Positions 28,131-37,040 of a stretch of 64,000 nt of DNA are shown here, one piece after another. How positions within the stretch are numbered: position 1 is the first letter of the stretch; every line of letters starts with the position of its first letter. Position numbers and translations under genes: made by a program. The DNA comes from Lewinellaceae bacterium (GTDB taxonomy: Bacteria; Bacteroidota; Bacteroidia; Chitinophagales; Saprospiraceae), in contig JAHELJ010000009.1 in NCBI GenBank assembly GCA_024644235.1, forward strand, positions 62,001 through 126,000. The letters are read 5' to 3'. Under the pieces are notes generated by a model. The model saw only the letters and a program-made list of their open reading frames with translations, ran no database searches and was not told the DNA's origin.

Positions 28131-29525
28131 TTACTCTTCTTCATCATGTACATTCGGATTTGCTTTCTGGCGAGCCTCGGCAACCAACTTGTTAAAAGCC
28201 TCTAAATCAAGTTCTTTTTCTTCAATAGTTACTTCGGCTAAGATCGTTTCGAAAATCTTATCAGACATCTTCTCTTCATATGCCTTTCGCACCTGGTCTT
28301 GATCACCCATTAACCGGTTCACTGTCTGATCGAGCATATCGGGTGTAAATTGGTAACTACCCATATACTGCATCACTCTGGCTCTCAACACCTCTTTGAC
28401 TTCATCCGGTTCCACCTTCAGGTCGAACTGATTTTTGACCTTATTCTCAATCAAGGTCCACACTAAATTTCTGGCAAAGGCATCGTATTCCTTCTCCATC
28501 GTAGGCCCATCCAGATCCTTATTCCCTTCGATAAGCCACCTTTTCAAGAAATCGTGTGGCAATTCAATCTGATGAAGCTCCAGTAGTTTTTCCTGAAAGT
28601 CACGAAACAGAAGAGCTTCAGATTGCTGGTTATAGTAAGCGGCAATATCTTCCTTGATACTATTCCTAGCTTCTTCAACCGTCGATACATTCCCTTCTCC
28701 AAAATAAGCGTCAAAAAAGTCCTTATCCAATGGTGCAGGTTCGATCCTGGTAATATCTGTGATTATACCCTTAAACCTGGCACCAACTTCCTTTTCTAGT
28801 TCATCCTCTTGAAGATTTAGGAAATATTTGCGTACGTACTGTTCAGATGCTTCTTTTTCCAGCTTAAAAATGTCGAAATCTAACTCATCGCCTTTCTTGC
28901 CAGACAGTACTCGATCTCTCAGATCCTGATCAGCAATCCGACTGATCATTATTCTAAACTCGGTTTGGCGAGGTGGTTCTTCATCTTCCCTTACCTCCTC
29001 TGCCTGAATTGTGAGCACATCGGTTTCAGTAAAATCCTGATCTGGATGCACATCAGAGCCTTTACGTTTCCTGGCCAGTAGCAATTCGTCATCTATCATT
29101 TGCTCACTCACGATTGCCACAGGTTTTTCAAACGTCGTTTCTTTTGAAACACCCTTAAGATCAAACTCAGGAGCTAATCCTATTTCAAACTTGAATTCAA
29201 AATCCTCCAGGTTCTTCAGTCCAAAATCATAGTTGCGTTGATCTGCTGAAGGAAGAGGCTGTCCAAGAATATCCAATTTTTCGGCTTCAAAATATCCTGA
29301 CAATTCAGATTGCACTTGTTCGTTTACCACATCTGCCAAAACTGCCTTACCGTACATTTTTCTGATCACGCTCATAGGGACTTTCCCCTTCCTAAAGCCC
29401 TTCATCTGCACCTTTTGCTGATATTTCTTCAGCTCACTATCGAGCTTGGGTACATATTGCCCTTTCGGGATCGTCACCAGCAGTTCTGCCTGTAACGGTG
29501 CTTTGTCTGTTCGTGAAATACTCAT
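28131..29525 (-). CDS. tig: trigger factor
   Basis: Trigger factor is the ribosome-bound chaperone at the peptide exit tunnel. From MSISRTDKAPL (29525) it has 464 residues; ATG 29531 or 29549 are alternatives. The ribosome-binding signature is recognisable as MKGFRKGKVPMSVIRKMYG (about residues 41-59). The central region keeps little of a typical PPIase active site, and the C-terminal substrate-binding arm ends in an acidic tail. It is immediately upstream of clpP and clpX. Confidence 0.92.
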   Translation of the reverse strand: MSISRTDKAPLQAELLVTIPKGQYVPKLDSELKKYQQKVQMKGFRKGKVPMSVIRKMYGKAVLADVVNEQVQSELSGYFEAEKLDILGQPLPSADQRNYDFGLKNLEDFEFKFEIGLAPEFDLKGVSKETTFEKPVAIVSEQMIDDELLLARKRKGSDVHPDQDFTETDVLTIQAEEVREDEEPPRQTEFRIMISRIADQDLRDRVLSGKKGDELDFDIFKLEKEASEQYVRKYFLNLQEDELEKEVGARFKGIITDITRIEPAPLDKDFFDAYFGEGNVSTVEEARNSIKEDIAAYYNQQSEALLFRDFQEKLLELHQIELPHDFLKRWLIEGNKDLDGPTMEKEYDAFARNLVWTLIENKVKNQFDLKVEPDEVKEVLRARVMQYMGSYQFTPDMLDQTVNRLMGDQDQVRKAYEEKMSDKIFETILAEVTIEEKELDLEAFNKLVAEARQKANPNVHDEEE

Positions 29526-29605
29526 AGTCATGATCCTTAATTTTAACAACCCCCGGCAGGAAGGTCCATTGAATGACCTGAGAGTCCAGATCCTTCAACT
29601 AAAAG

Positions 29606-29687
29606 TGCGGGTGGAGGGACTCGAACCCCCACGCCTCGCGGCACTAGATCCTAAGTCTAGCGTGTCTACCAATTCCACCACACCCGC
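29606..29687 (-). tRNA. tRNA-Leu (anticodon UAG)
   Basis: The minus-strand sequence folds as an 82-base class II tRNA. The seven-pair acceptor stem is GCGGGTG with CACCCGC and the discriminator base is A. The anticodon loop is CTTAGGA with anticodon TAG on a TAGA/TCTA stem. There is a variable arm and a T-loop GTTCGAGTC. CCA is not encoded. It lies about 80 bases upstream of tig. Confidence 0.95.
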
Positions 29688-29789
29688 AATGCCTTGTTCA
29701 ATTTCCTGGTTCCACCTGGTCGGAACCGGTCTTGCTACCTTCGGATCACCCGGCGGGCAAAAACTCGCCGAGGGAGTAAAAAAGCGCTG

Positions 29790-29797
29790 CAAATATA
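29790..29797 (-). promoter_or_regulatory. putative -7 element for tRNA-Leu
   Basis: TATATTTG on the minus strand exactly matches TAnnTTTG, about 100 bases upstream of the tRNA 5' end. The 253-bp gap between the tRNA and the RelA/SpoT gene otherwise holds only the opposing promoter box. Confidence 0.35.
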
Positions 29798-29874
29798 AAA
29801 TCTTTTTGCTTTGCAGGTATTGGACCTTTCCCCTTGCAGCCTCCTGTATTACAAGGGTCTAACTAAAAATCTCT

Positions 29875-29882
29875 TAGCTTTG
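29875..29882 (+). promoter_or_regulatory. putative -7 element for the RelA/SpoT gene
   Basis: TAGCTTTG exactly matches TAnnTTTG and is followed by CGACG. It lies 59 bases before the ATG. No TTG was seen at -33. Confidence 0.4.
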
Positions 29883-29940
29883 CGACGAAACCTTCTCATT
29901 GGTATAATCGTTGTGACTATGAGTTTAATTAAGTGAAGGA

Positions 29941-32142
29941 ATGCCTGAAGTTTTAGTATCGGAAATAGAAGAAAGGCGATTGATACAGCGCGCTTATCGC
30001 AAGCTGCTGCGATCGATCAAAACCGATATGGATGACACCGATCGACGGAATATCCGTATGGCATATGAGATCGCGGTAGATGCCCACAGTAAGCAGAGAA
30101 GGAAATCCGGAGAACCTTACATCCTCCACCCCATTGAGGTGGCGAGAATCTGTGCTGAGGAAATCGGCTTGGGTCCCACTGCGATTGTGGCCGCCTTGCT
30201 GCACGATACGGTGGAGGACACCCTTGTTACCCTGCCAGAGATCAGGGAGAAATTTGGGGAGAAAATCGCCAATCTGGTGGATGGTCTGACCAAGTTGAAA
30301 AGTGACTACAACCGCACCTCCGCTCAAGCTGAAAATTTTAAGAAAGTACTGAGTACCCTGATCTATGATGTACGGGTTGTACTGATTAAAATGGCTGATC
30401 GCCTGCACAATATGCGCACCCTGGGCGCGATGCCCAGACACAAACAAATGCGCATCGCTGCAGAGACCAGTTACATCTATGCTCCTCTGGCTCACAGATT
30501 GGGTTTATATAATCTGAAGACTGAGTTCCAGGATCTCTGTATGAAGGTCATGGAGCGCGAGCAGTATGATGAGATTGCTCAGAAACTAAAAACAACCCGC
30601 ACCGAACGAAATCAGTATATAGAAGAATTTATCGATCCTCTTAGGGACCAGCTCGATAGCCTGGGTATCAAATACAGAATACATGGTCGACCAAAATCGA
30701 TTTCATCGATCTACAACAAGGTCCGGAAGAAGAAGGTGCCTTTTGAAGAGATTTACGATCTATTTGCTGTAAGAATCATCGTAGATGTGGCTAAGCGACA
30801 GGAGAAGCCGATATGCTGGCAGGTGTATTCGATCGTAACGGACGTGCACACCCCTATACCCGAGCGATTGAAGGATTGGATCACCACCCCTAAATCAAAT
30901 GGATACGAATCTCTCCATACCACGGTAATCGGACCTAAGGGCAGGTATGTGGAAGTCCAGATTCGAAGCGAACGAATGGATGAGATCGCTGAAAGAGGAT
31001 TTGCTGCTCATTGGAAATATAAGGACGTGAGTCCGCAGCAAGATACCTATGAGACCTGGTTGGATAGTGTCCGTGAGATCATGGAAGATCGTGAGAAGGA
31101 TGCATTTGAATTTGTGAGCGATTTCAAAACCAATCTTTTTAGTGAGGAGGTATTTGTCTACACCCCAAAAGGTGACATGAAGATTCTGCCTAAAGGAGCC
31201 ACCGCATTGGATTTCGCCTTTAGTATCCATACCGATGTTGGCTACCATTGTACAGCTGTCAAAGTGAATAATAAGCTGGTGCCAATGGGTTACAAGTTGG
31301 AAAATGGTGATCAGGTCACCGTTACAACTAGCAAAAATCAGCGCCCTAGCGAAAACTGGCTCAAGTTGGTCGTGACCAGCAGGGCCAAATCGAAGATTAA
31401 GTCCGCCATAAAGGAGGAAATTCGTGATCTGGGATCATTGGGTAAGGAGACGCTGACGAGAAAACTGAAGCAGCTGAAGCTTGATTTTGAAGCTAATGTA
31501 GACGCTATAGCCAAACACTTTGGATTCAAGAATAGACAAGAGCTTTTTTTCGCCATATATAATGAACGGGTTAATCTAACTGACCTGCGGAATTATTCGA
31601 TCGAGAATGGAAAGCTGATTTTCAATGAGACCTCTCTCCGCACAAAGGTTATTCCTGCTCCCAGGAAGACTAGGAAAAAGGAAAGTAAACCACTGATAAC
31701 CATAAATGGAGAACCAGGTGATCAGTATAACTATATTTTGGCTACATGTTGCCAGCCGGTACAAGGAGATGATATCTTCGCTTTTGTTGGATCAAATACA
31801 GGTATAAAGATCCACCGAATTAATTGTCCGAATGCTGAGCATCTGATGAGCAACTATGGTTATCGTACTTTGAAGGCAGAATGGTCGAGTGATGTAGCAT
31901 CTGATTTTATTGTTGACCTTCTGATTTCGGGAATAGATGACGGGCCTGGGGTGATCGAACGGGTGACAAGCGAGATCTCGTCCAATCTAGGTCTCAATAT
32001 CCGGTCTTTCTCTATCGAGGGGAACGAGGGATACTTCGAAGGAAAAATGAGTTTGATCGTGTCAAATACCAACCAAATGAATCAAGCGATCAACGCTTTA
32101 AAATCTTTGGATGGGGTTTCTTCTGTGACCAGAACTGAATAG
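29941..32142 (+). CDS. bifunctional (p)ppGpp synthetase/hydrolase, RelA/SpoT family
   Basis: This long RSH protein (733 residues) makes and degrades the stringent-response alarmone. The hydrolase HD domain has His63 in LHPIEVA and His88-Asp89 in LLHDTVEDT, so hydrolysis should be active. The synthetase domain has GRPKSISSIYNK and NGYESLHTTV. A TGS domain (VFVYTPKGDMKILPKGAT, about residue 400) and a C-terminal ACT domain follow. It is the first gene of a run with a Fur-family regulator six bases downstream and then purA, placing alarmone and GTP/AMP metabolism side by side. Confidence 0.95.
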   Translation: MPEVLVSEIEERRLIQRAYRKLLRSIKTDMDDTDRRNIRMAYEIAVDAHSKQRRKSGEPYILHPIEVARICAEEIGLGPTAIVAALLHDTVEDTLVTLPEIREKFGEKIANLVDGLTKLKSDYNRTSAQAENFKKVLSTLIYDVRVVLIKMADRLHNMRTLGAMPRHKQMRIAAETSYIYAPLAHRLGLYNLKTEFQDLCMKVMEREQYDEIAQKLKTTRTERNQYIEEFIDPLRDQLDSLGIKYRIHGRPKSISSIYNKVRKKKVPFEEIYDLFAVRIIVDVAKRQEKPICWQVYSIVTDVHTPIPERLKDWITTPKSNGYESLHTTVIGPKGRYVEVQIRSERMDEIAERGFAAHWKYKDVSPQQDTYETWLDSVREIMEDREKDAFEFVSDFKTNLFSEEVFVYTPKGDMKILPKGATALDFAFSIHTDVGYHCTAVKVNNKLVPMGYKLENGDQVTVTTSKNQRPSENWLKLVVTSRAKSKIKSAIKEEIRDLGSLGKETLTRKLKQLKLDFEANVDAIAKHFGFKNRQELFFAIYNERVNLTDLRNYSIENGKLIFNETSLRTKVIPAPRKTRKKESKPLITINGEPGDQYNYILATCCQPVQGDDIFAFVGSNTGIKIHRINCPNAEHLMSNYGYRTLKAEWSSDVASDFIVDLLISGIDDGPGVIERVTSEISSNLGLNIRSFSIEGNEGYFEGKMSLIVSNTNQMNQAINALKSLDGVSSVTRTE

Positions 32143-32148
32143 ATATAC

Positions 32149-32631
32149 ATGACTGACAAGATTGCAAAAACGGATATTATTGTGGAGGTCAAGAGCATTT
32201 TTTCCAAGCACTTGGAAGCACAAGGTTTGCGAAAGACTCCCGAACGCTTTGCAATACTTGAGGAGATTTATAAGCGTACAGATCATTTCGACGCGGAAGC
32301 TCTATACATTCATATGAAGAACCAAAATTACCGGGTAAGCAGGGCTACCGTGTACAATACCTTAGAATTGCTCGTATCCTGTGACTTGATAAAGAAACAT
32401 CAGTTTGGTAAAAATCTGGCACAGTATGAAAAGTCACACGGTTATAAGCAGCATGATCATCTGATCTGTGAAGACTGTGGACGAGTACTTGAGTTTTGCG
32501 ATCCGCGGATTCAACAGATCAAGGATATGATGGGCGATATACTTCATTTCAAGATCACAGACCACTCTTTGAATTTATATGGCCAATGTATCGGACCTTG
32601 TGAGCATAATCCAAAGACTCGGAAGGATTAA
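32149..32631 (+). CDS. Fur family transcriptional regulator
   Basis: The 160-residue protein has a winged-helix N-terminus ([22 protein letters not shown]) and a metal-binding dimerisation domain with [10 protein letters not shown] and a second cysteine pair CIGPC near the C-terminus, the usual structural zinc site. It could be Fur, Zur or PerR; the metal cannot be read from sequence. It is six bases downstream of the RelA/SpoT gene and probably cotranscribed. Confidence 0.9.
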   Translation: MTDKIAKTDIIVEVKSIFSKHLEAQGLRKTPERFAILEEIYKRTDHFDAEALYIHMKNQNYRVSRATVYNTLELLVSCDLIKKHQFGKNLAQYEKSHGYKQHDHLICEDCGRVLEFCDPRIQQIKDMMGDILHFKITDHSLNLYGQCIGPCEHNPKTRKD

Positions 32632-32656
32632 AGGCCAGGCCAGACGTCAGTTTTCT

Positions 32657-32664
32657 TATATTTG
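32657..32664 (+). promoter_or_regulatory. putative -7 element for purA
   Basis: TATATTTG exactly matches TAnnTTTG in the 61-bp fur-purA gap, 36 bases before the purA ATG. It would give purA its own promoter. Confidence 0.45.
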
Positions 32665-32692
32665 ACGTTTAGCAAATCTAGCATCTATTTCT

Positions 32693-33982
32693 ATGCCTGT
32701 TGATGTGATTTTGGGCCTTCAGTGGGGTGATGAAGGAAAGGGTAAAATTGTGGATTACCTAGCCCCTCAATACGACCTTATCTGCAGATTTCAGGGTGGA
32801 CCGAATGCGGGTCACACCCTTAAATTCGGAGGGGAGAAGCACGTTCTTCATACTATTCCGTCTGGTATATTCAGAAATAACCTCAAGAATCTCATCGGTG
32901 GGGGTGTGGTTATTGATCCCATTACCCTTGAGAAAGAACTTCAAAATATACGTGCTTCCGGTGTGGAAGTTGAAGGAAGACTCTTGGTATCTCGAAAAGC
33001 GCATCTGATCCTACCTACTCATCGAATGCTTGACAAAGCCTCGGAAGCAGCTAAGGGGATGGCAAAAATCGGATCCACTTTGAGAGGGATCGGACCCACC
33101 TATATGGATAAAACAGGAAGAAATGGATTGAGGGTAGGTGACCTGGAAGCAAATGATTTTGAAAACCGATACCGGATCCTGAAAGAAAAGCACCTGGGCT
33201 TGTTGAAAATTTATCCATCATTGGATTTCCCGCTTGAAGAAGAAGAGAGTAAGTGGTTTGATAGTCTGCAAAGCCTCAAAGGGCTTACCTTCGTTGATGG
33301 GGAATACTATATCAACGATCGTCTAAAGCAAGGCAAAAGGGTCCTGGCCGAAGGAGCACAGGGAAGCATGTTGGATATTGATTACGGAACCTATCCGTAT
33401 GTGACATCATCAAATACGATAAGCGCAGGTGTTTGCACAGGTCTGGGTGTTTCACCCTCTAGCATAAACGAGGTGATTGGAATCACCAAAGCTTATTGTA
33501 CCAGGGTCGGAAGTGGCCCTTTTCCAACGGAGCTAAACGATCAAACCGGAGAGCAGCTGCGCAAAGTGGGAAGCGAGTTTGGTGCTACCACCGGTAGGCC
33601 CCGGAGGTGTGGCTGGCTTGATTTGGTTCAACTCCGATATGCTATCATGATCAATGGAGTGACTCAATTAGTCATGACTAAGATAGATGTGTTGGATGAG
33701 TTTGACGAGATCGGAGTTGGAAATAGCTATCAATGTGCCGGAGAACCTATCCAAAGCTTACCTTTTGACCTGACATCCTCCGACCTGAAGCCAATATTTG
33801 AATTTCACCAGGGTTGGTCTGCTTCACTTGACGGTGTACGGTCATTTGAAGACCTGCCTGAAAATGCCAGGAAATATGTCGAGATGCTTGAAGATAAGCT
33901 GGGCATCTCTTTTTCAATGATTTCGACGGGCCCGGAACGAAGTAAGCTGGTTTTGCGATCTGTCAGTCTGCCGTCGCTGTGA
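32693..33982 (+). CDS. purA: adenylosuccinate synthetase
   Basis: PurA joins aspartate to IMP using GTP, the first step to AMP. The 429 residues have normal length. The GTP-binding loop LQWGDEGKGKIVDYLA is at the N-terminus, GAQGSMLDIDYGTYPYVTSS is central, and the C-terminal TTGRPRRCGWLD motif is intact. It follows a Fur-family gene. Its 3' end overlaps the convergent lipoprotein methyltransferase by 20 bp. Confidence 0.97.
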   Translation: MPVDVILGLQWGDEGKGKIVDYLAPQYDLICRFQGGPNAGHTLKFGGEKHVLHTIPSGIFRNNLKNLIGGGVVIDPITLEKELQNIRASGVEVEGRLLVSRKAHLILPTHRMLDKASEAAKGMAKIGSTLRGIGPTYMDKTGRNGLRVGDLEANDFENRYRILKEKHLGLLKIYPSLDFPLEEEESKWFDSLQSLKGLTFVDGEYYINDRLKQGKRVLAEGAQGSMLDIDYGTYPYVTSSNTISAGVCTGLGVSPSSINEVIGITKAYCTRVGSGPFPTELNDQTGEQLRKVGSEFGATTGRPRRCGWLDLVQLRYAIMINGVTQLVMTKIDVLDEFDEIGVGNSYQCAGEPIQSLPFDLTSSDLKPIFEFHQGWSASLDGVRSFEDLPENARKYVEMLEDKLGISFSMISTGPERSKLVLRSVSLPSL

Positions 33983-34646
33983 CGATATATTGATAATCCA
34001 GGGTTTTATCATCAATCTTAGTGATTCGATAGCCAGCCTCTTTTAATTCCTGCTCAGTTGTTGCCAGAGGTATCTTTTCCTCTGGAGGAGGCCCTTCAGG
34101 GATGTCTTTCATTTTGAATTCAATGATCACGATCTTAGCACCCGGTGCCAGAGCAGCCTTCAGATTTTTCAGATAAGCGACACGATCAGAAATGTACGCA
34201 TAAGTGTTTACAATCAACACTGCTTCTGCTTCACCTTCGGCCAGCATTGGATCATCAGCACTGGCTAGCCTGGCTTCAAATTTTTCGCGCTCTTCCGGAG
34301 AGAGTAAGGTTTTTTTCTCGTTCATGAAACGTATAAAGCGGGGATCAATATCAACCGCAACAACTTTTTTAGCCACCCGCAACAACCGAAAAGCGAAGTA
34401 ACCACTCCCCGCACCGATATCAACGATTGTCTTGTCACTTACGTCTCCCAATAATTCTATAACACGATCGGGTTTTTGCCAGATGTGACGATTCTCGTCC
34501 TCGTAGGTACTGACCATATCATCAAATTCCCCATTTGCAGCTCCAGAATCGGTTCGAGCATTAGTACTCTGACTGGGAGTAGAAGCCGACTCGCAAGCCA
34601 GCAGCAACACTATACTAACGATGAAGAATGAGAGTGTTTTTATCAT
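33963..34646 (-). CDS. lipoprotein with class I SAM-dependent methyltransferase domain
   Basis: Starting at MIKTLSFF (34646) gives 227 residues, beginning with a lipoprotein signal whose lipobox LLAC places the anchor at Cys18. A low-complexity Ser/Thr linker follows. The methyltransferase fold has motif I VDIGAGSGYFAFRLL, an acidic strand end VVAVDIDPRF and a later VLIVNTYAYI. Exported predicted methyltransferases are known as a family, but SAM supply outside the cytoplasm is unexplained. It lies 11 bp downstream of dacB on the same strand. A longer reading from 34727 would remove the signal from the N-terminus and is rejected. Confidence 0.82.
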   Translation of the reverse strand: MIKTLSFFIVSIVLLLACESASTPSQSTNARTDSGAANGEFDDMVSTYEDENRHIWQKPDRVIELLGDVSDKTIVDIGAGSGYFAFRLLRVAKKVVAVDIDPRFIRFMNEKKTLLSPEEREKFEARLASADDPMLAEGEAEAVLIVNTYAYISDRVAYLKNLKAALAPGAKIVIIEFKMKDIPEGPPPEEKIPLATTEQELKEAGYRITKIDDKTLDYQYIVTATAD

Positions 34647-34657
34647 TGTGTGGGCAG

Positions 34658-36085
34658 CTACTCCAAGGAAAGATACATGCTCTCCAACAAATCTTCTAAT
34701 TTGGACAGAAGTACCTGCCTGGAACAATTAGCATTATAAGTCAATACGCAGAAAGCATATTCACGACCGTTCTCTGATTTGATATAGCCAGCATAATTTC
34801 GTGATCCTTCAATGAGTCCGCTCTTTGCTTTGATGTTTCCAGCAGCTTTTGTCCTCCTAAGCATGTTCCTCATTGTGCCGGAAACACCAGCTACAGACAT
34901 GGTCGACTCGATCAACCTATAAGACTCCCTATCAGCATGAATCTGTCGAAGAAGATCGACCATACTTCTTGAAGTAACTGCATTATCAGGAGCCAGCCCG
35001 GAATAGTCTGTAAATCTACAGCCACTGATATCGATTCCTTCACTTCGGTAGAAGTGCTGCAGTACCGGTTCATGCGCTCGTTCTTCAGCCAAACGCAATT
35101 CCAGATACTTACCTATGGCCTCGGCATAAAGATTAACGCTATGCTGATTGGTGATTCGTGACACTTCGAGTAGAGGTGGAGACTTAAACGTTGCTATCAC
35201 ATTGAAAGCACCGGCTGGTTTGACATAGATTGATTTGGCCTCTCCGCCAACCGAAATCTCTGAAGAAATCAAACGTGTTTTCAGCTGACTAGTCATGAAC
35301 TTAGCTGGATCGGGTAAAGCACCTTTGATTGTGAATGTTCGACTCCCGGGAGGAATTGTTCCGTAGATCATTATTGATTCTTGAAAGGGAGAACCAAAAA
35401 CATAGGCTTCATCCCCACTACCTTCCGGGCCGGCACTCACAAAATTTTCTACCGTCAATCCGGGGACCTCGGGATAGATACTCTCGATCTCAGTGGGCAT
35501 CCCTGGGCGCGCCTGTTTGAACCGGATATAAAATAGATTATCATGGGCATTGAGACCGAATGCACCTGCTCCATAATAATTCGCCAGATCTTTGTATGGC
35601 CACGAAGACCCTGCCGCCAACCGGCTAAGGCTGTGGCCATCACCAAGGATATTACCCTCGATGACCCTAATATTACTTTCTATTACAGATTCTACCACTC
35701 TGGTTAAGAACTTATCAAATTCAGCAATTGAAAGGTATCGCGACCCTACCGTCGGATCTCCATAGCCACGCACTATCAGGTCACCTGACAGCACCCCATC
35801 AACAATGTTACCCTGGTACCCCAGCTCTGTTTCAAATTGAAATTGGGAGCCCAATACTTTCAATCCAGCCCATGTTGTAAAAACCTTCAATAGTGATGCC
35901 GGTGGCAATGCCAGATCGGAATTGAACTCGATCACTTCTTTGCCCGATGTAAGGTCGACAACCAGCATTCCGATGGTAGCATGTGCAAAACAGGGATCCG
36001 AGAGGATCTCATGGTACAATTTTTCAGATTGGCTCCAAAGGGATACCCAGGAAGAGCAAAGGCAGATAAGGATTATAGATTTCAT
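34658..36085 (-). CDS. dacB: D-alanyl-D-alanine carboxypeptidase/endopeptidase (PBP4 type)
   Basis: The 475-residue periplasmic enzyme has a signal peptide (MKSIILICLCSSWVSLWS). The three penicillin-binding motifs are Ser64-x-x-Lys67 in PPASLLKVF, SVN in QHSVNLYAE, and KSG in KAKSGLIEGS in place of the usual KTG. It trims or opens peptidoglycan stem peptides. Its ATG overlaps the stop of the upstream deacylase by four bases, so they are coupled. The methyltransferase lipoprotein follows it. Confidence 0.92.
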   Translation of the reverse strand: MKSIILICLCSSWVSLWSQSEKLYHEILSDPCFAHATIGMLVVDLTSGKEVIEFNSDLALPPASLLKVFTTWAGLKVLGSQFQFETELGYQGNIVDGVLSGDLIVRGYGDPTVGSRYLSIAEFDKFLTRVVESVIESNIRVIEGNILGDGHSLSRLAAGSSWPYKDLANYYGAGAFGLNAHDNLFYIRFKQARPGMPTEIESIYPEVPGLTVENFVSAGPEGSGDEAYVFGSPFQESIMIYGTIPPGSRTFTIKGALPDPAKFMTSQLKTRLISSEISVGGEAKSIYVKPAGAFNVIATFKSPPLLEVSRITNQHSVNLYAEAIGKYLELRLAEERAHEPVLQHFYRSEGIDISGCRFTDYSGLAPDNAVTSRSMVDLLRQIHADRESYRLIESTMSVAGVSGTMRNMLRRTKAAGNIKAKSGLIEGSRNYAGYIKSENGREYAFCVLTYNANCSRQVLLSKLEDLLESMYLSLE

Positions 36086-37038
36086 TTTACTAGATCGGAC
36101 TCATAGCCCAGATGAAACAATGCATCACCTTGATGAACTACCGGGGTATTATTGTGACCAATGATGTACCCATCTCGAGTGGCTGCGACGGGTACTCGGG
36201 TGTTTCCATAAGGATCAAAGATTCCTCCCAGAGTCTCGCCTTTTTGAATCTTAGTACCAGACTTCTTACTCCAAATAAATATTCCTGCATGACTGGCTCT
36301 GATCCAAGAAGTCTTACGAAGCCTGATCACCTGGCCTGAGATTTCAGAGGTATCAATTAATCCCTTTGCATGTAATAATCTCCGTAAACCCTTCAATGCC
36401 GTTTCAATCGCGAAGCCATCTAATCTTAGCGCTTCACCTCCTTCAAAAACGATCATGGGAATACCCATTGATTTCGCAGTCTTTCGCAGAGTCTTTCCGA
36501 TTACAGGCTTTTCTATGATAAATGGAGCTGCAAATTGCAATGCGCATTCTTCTGCAGCAGGATCTCTCCGGCTGTATCTGATCTGAGGAAAGTTGAAGCG
36601 ATTATCTCCACCTGTATGAAAATCTATACCAAAATCCACCAAGGGCAGCACCTTCTTGGTCAGCATTCTTGCTACCCGCGATGCTAATGATCCTCTAAAG
36701 CTTCCGGGAAAGCTCCTGTTGACGTCTTTTCCATCAGGTACTTCCCTGGAAAAATTTATGAAGCCATACACATTCAAAACAGGGATCACAATAACGCAGC
36801 CGCAAAGCAAATTTTCGAAAAGACCGGATGATAAAGCTCTTCTGACGATCTCGACTCCATTAATTTCATCTCCATGCAGTCCTGCCAGGATCAGTATGGT
36901 GGGTCCCGGATTCAAGCTATTGAATACATGGGTCTTAATAGAAACTCTGGCACCCGACGGCAGTCGACCAACATGCAGGCTGATCTCCCCGCTTTCTCCG
37001 GCTCCAAGCGTTCTGTTGTTGATTGTGATTTCCCCCAT
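36082..37038 (-). CDS. succinylglutamate desuccinylase/aspartoacylase family protein
   Basis: The 318-residue protein is an M14-like zinc amidohydrolase. The zinc ligands are in AGLHGDEINGVE (His and Glu) and DFHTGGDNRFN (His). The probable catalytic Glu is in VFEGGE. A C-terminal beta domain contains the VPVAATRDGYIIG stretch. Relatives remove acyl groups from amino acids or peptides. It lies two bases after rimK and overlaps dacB by four bases. Pairing of this family with RimK ATP-grasp ligases recurs in other bacteria, suggesting they act on a common glutamylated or acylated product. Confidence 0.86.
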   Translation of the reverse strand: MGEITINNRTLGAGESGEISLHVGRLPSGARVSIKTHVFNSLNPGPTILILAGLHGDEINGVEIVRRALSSGLFENLLCGCVIVIPVLNVYGFINFSREVPDGKDVNRSFPGSFRGSLASRVARMLTKKVLPLVDFGIDFHTGGDNRFNFPQIRYSRRDPAAEECALQFAAPFIIEKPVIGKTLRKTAKSMGIPMIVFEGGEALRLDGFAIETALKGLRRLLHAKGLIDTSEISGQVIRLRKTSWIRASHAGIFIWSKKSGTKIQKGETLGGIFDPYGNTRVPVAATRDGYIIGHNNTPVVHQGDALFHLGYESDLVK

Positions 37039-37040
37039 TA

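Noticed and set aside
29446-29862. 138-residue plus-strand reading frame with a VEGLEPPRLAALDP stretch
   Set aside because: It is the antisense translation of the tRNA-Leu gene, a well-known artefact; the tRNA fold explains the sequence.
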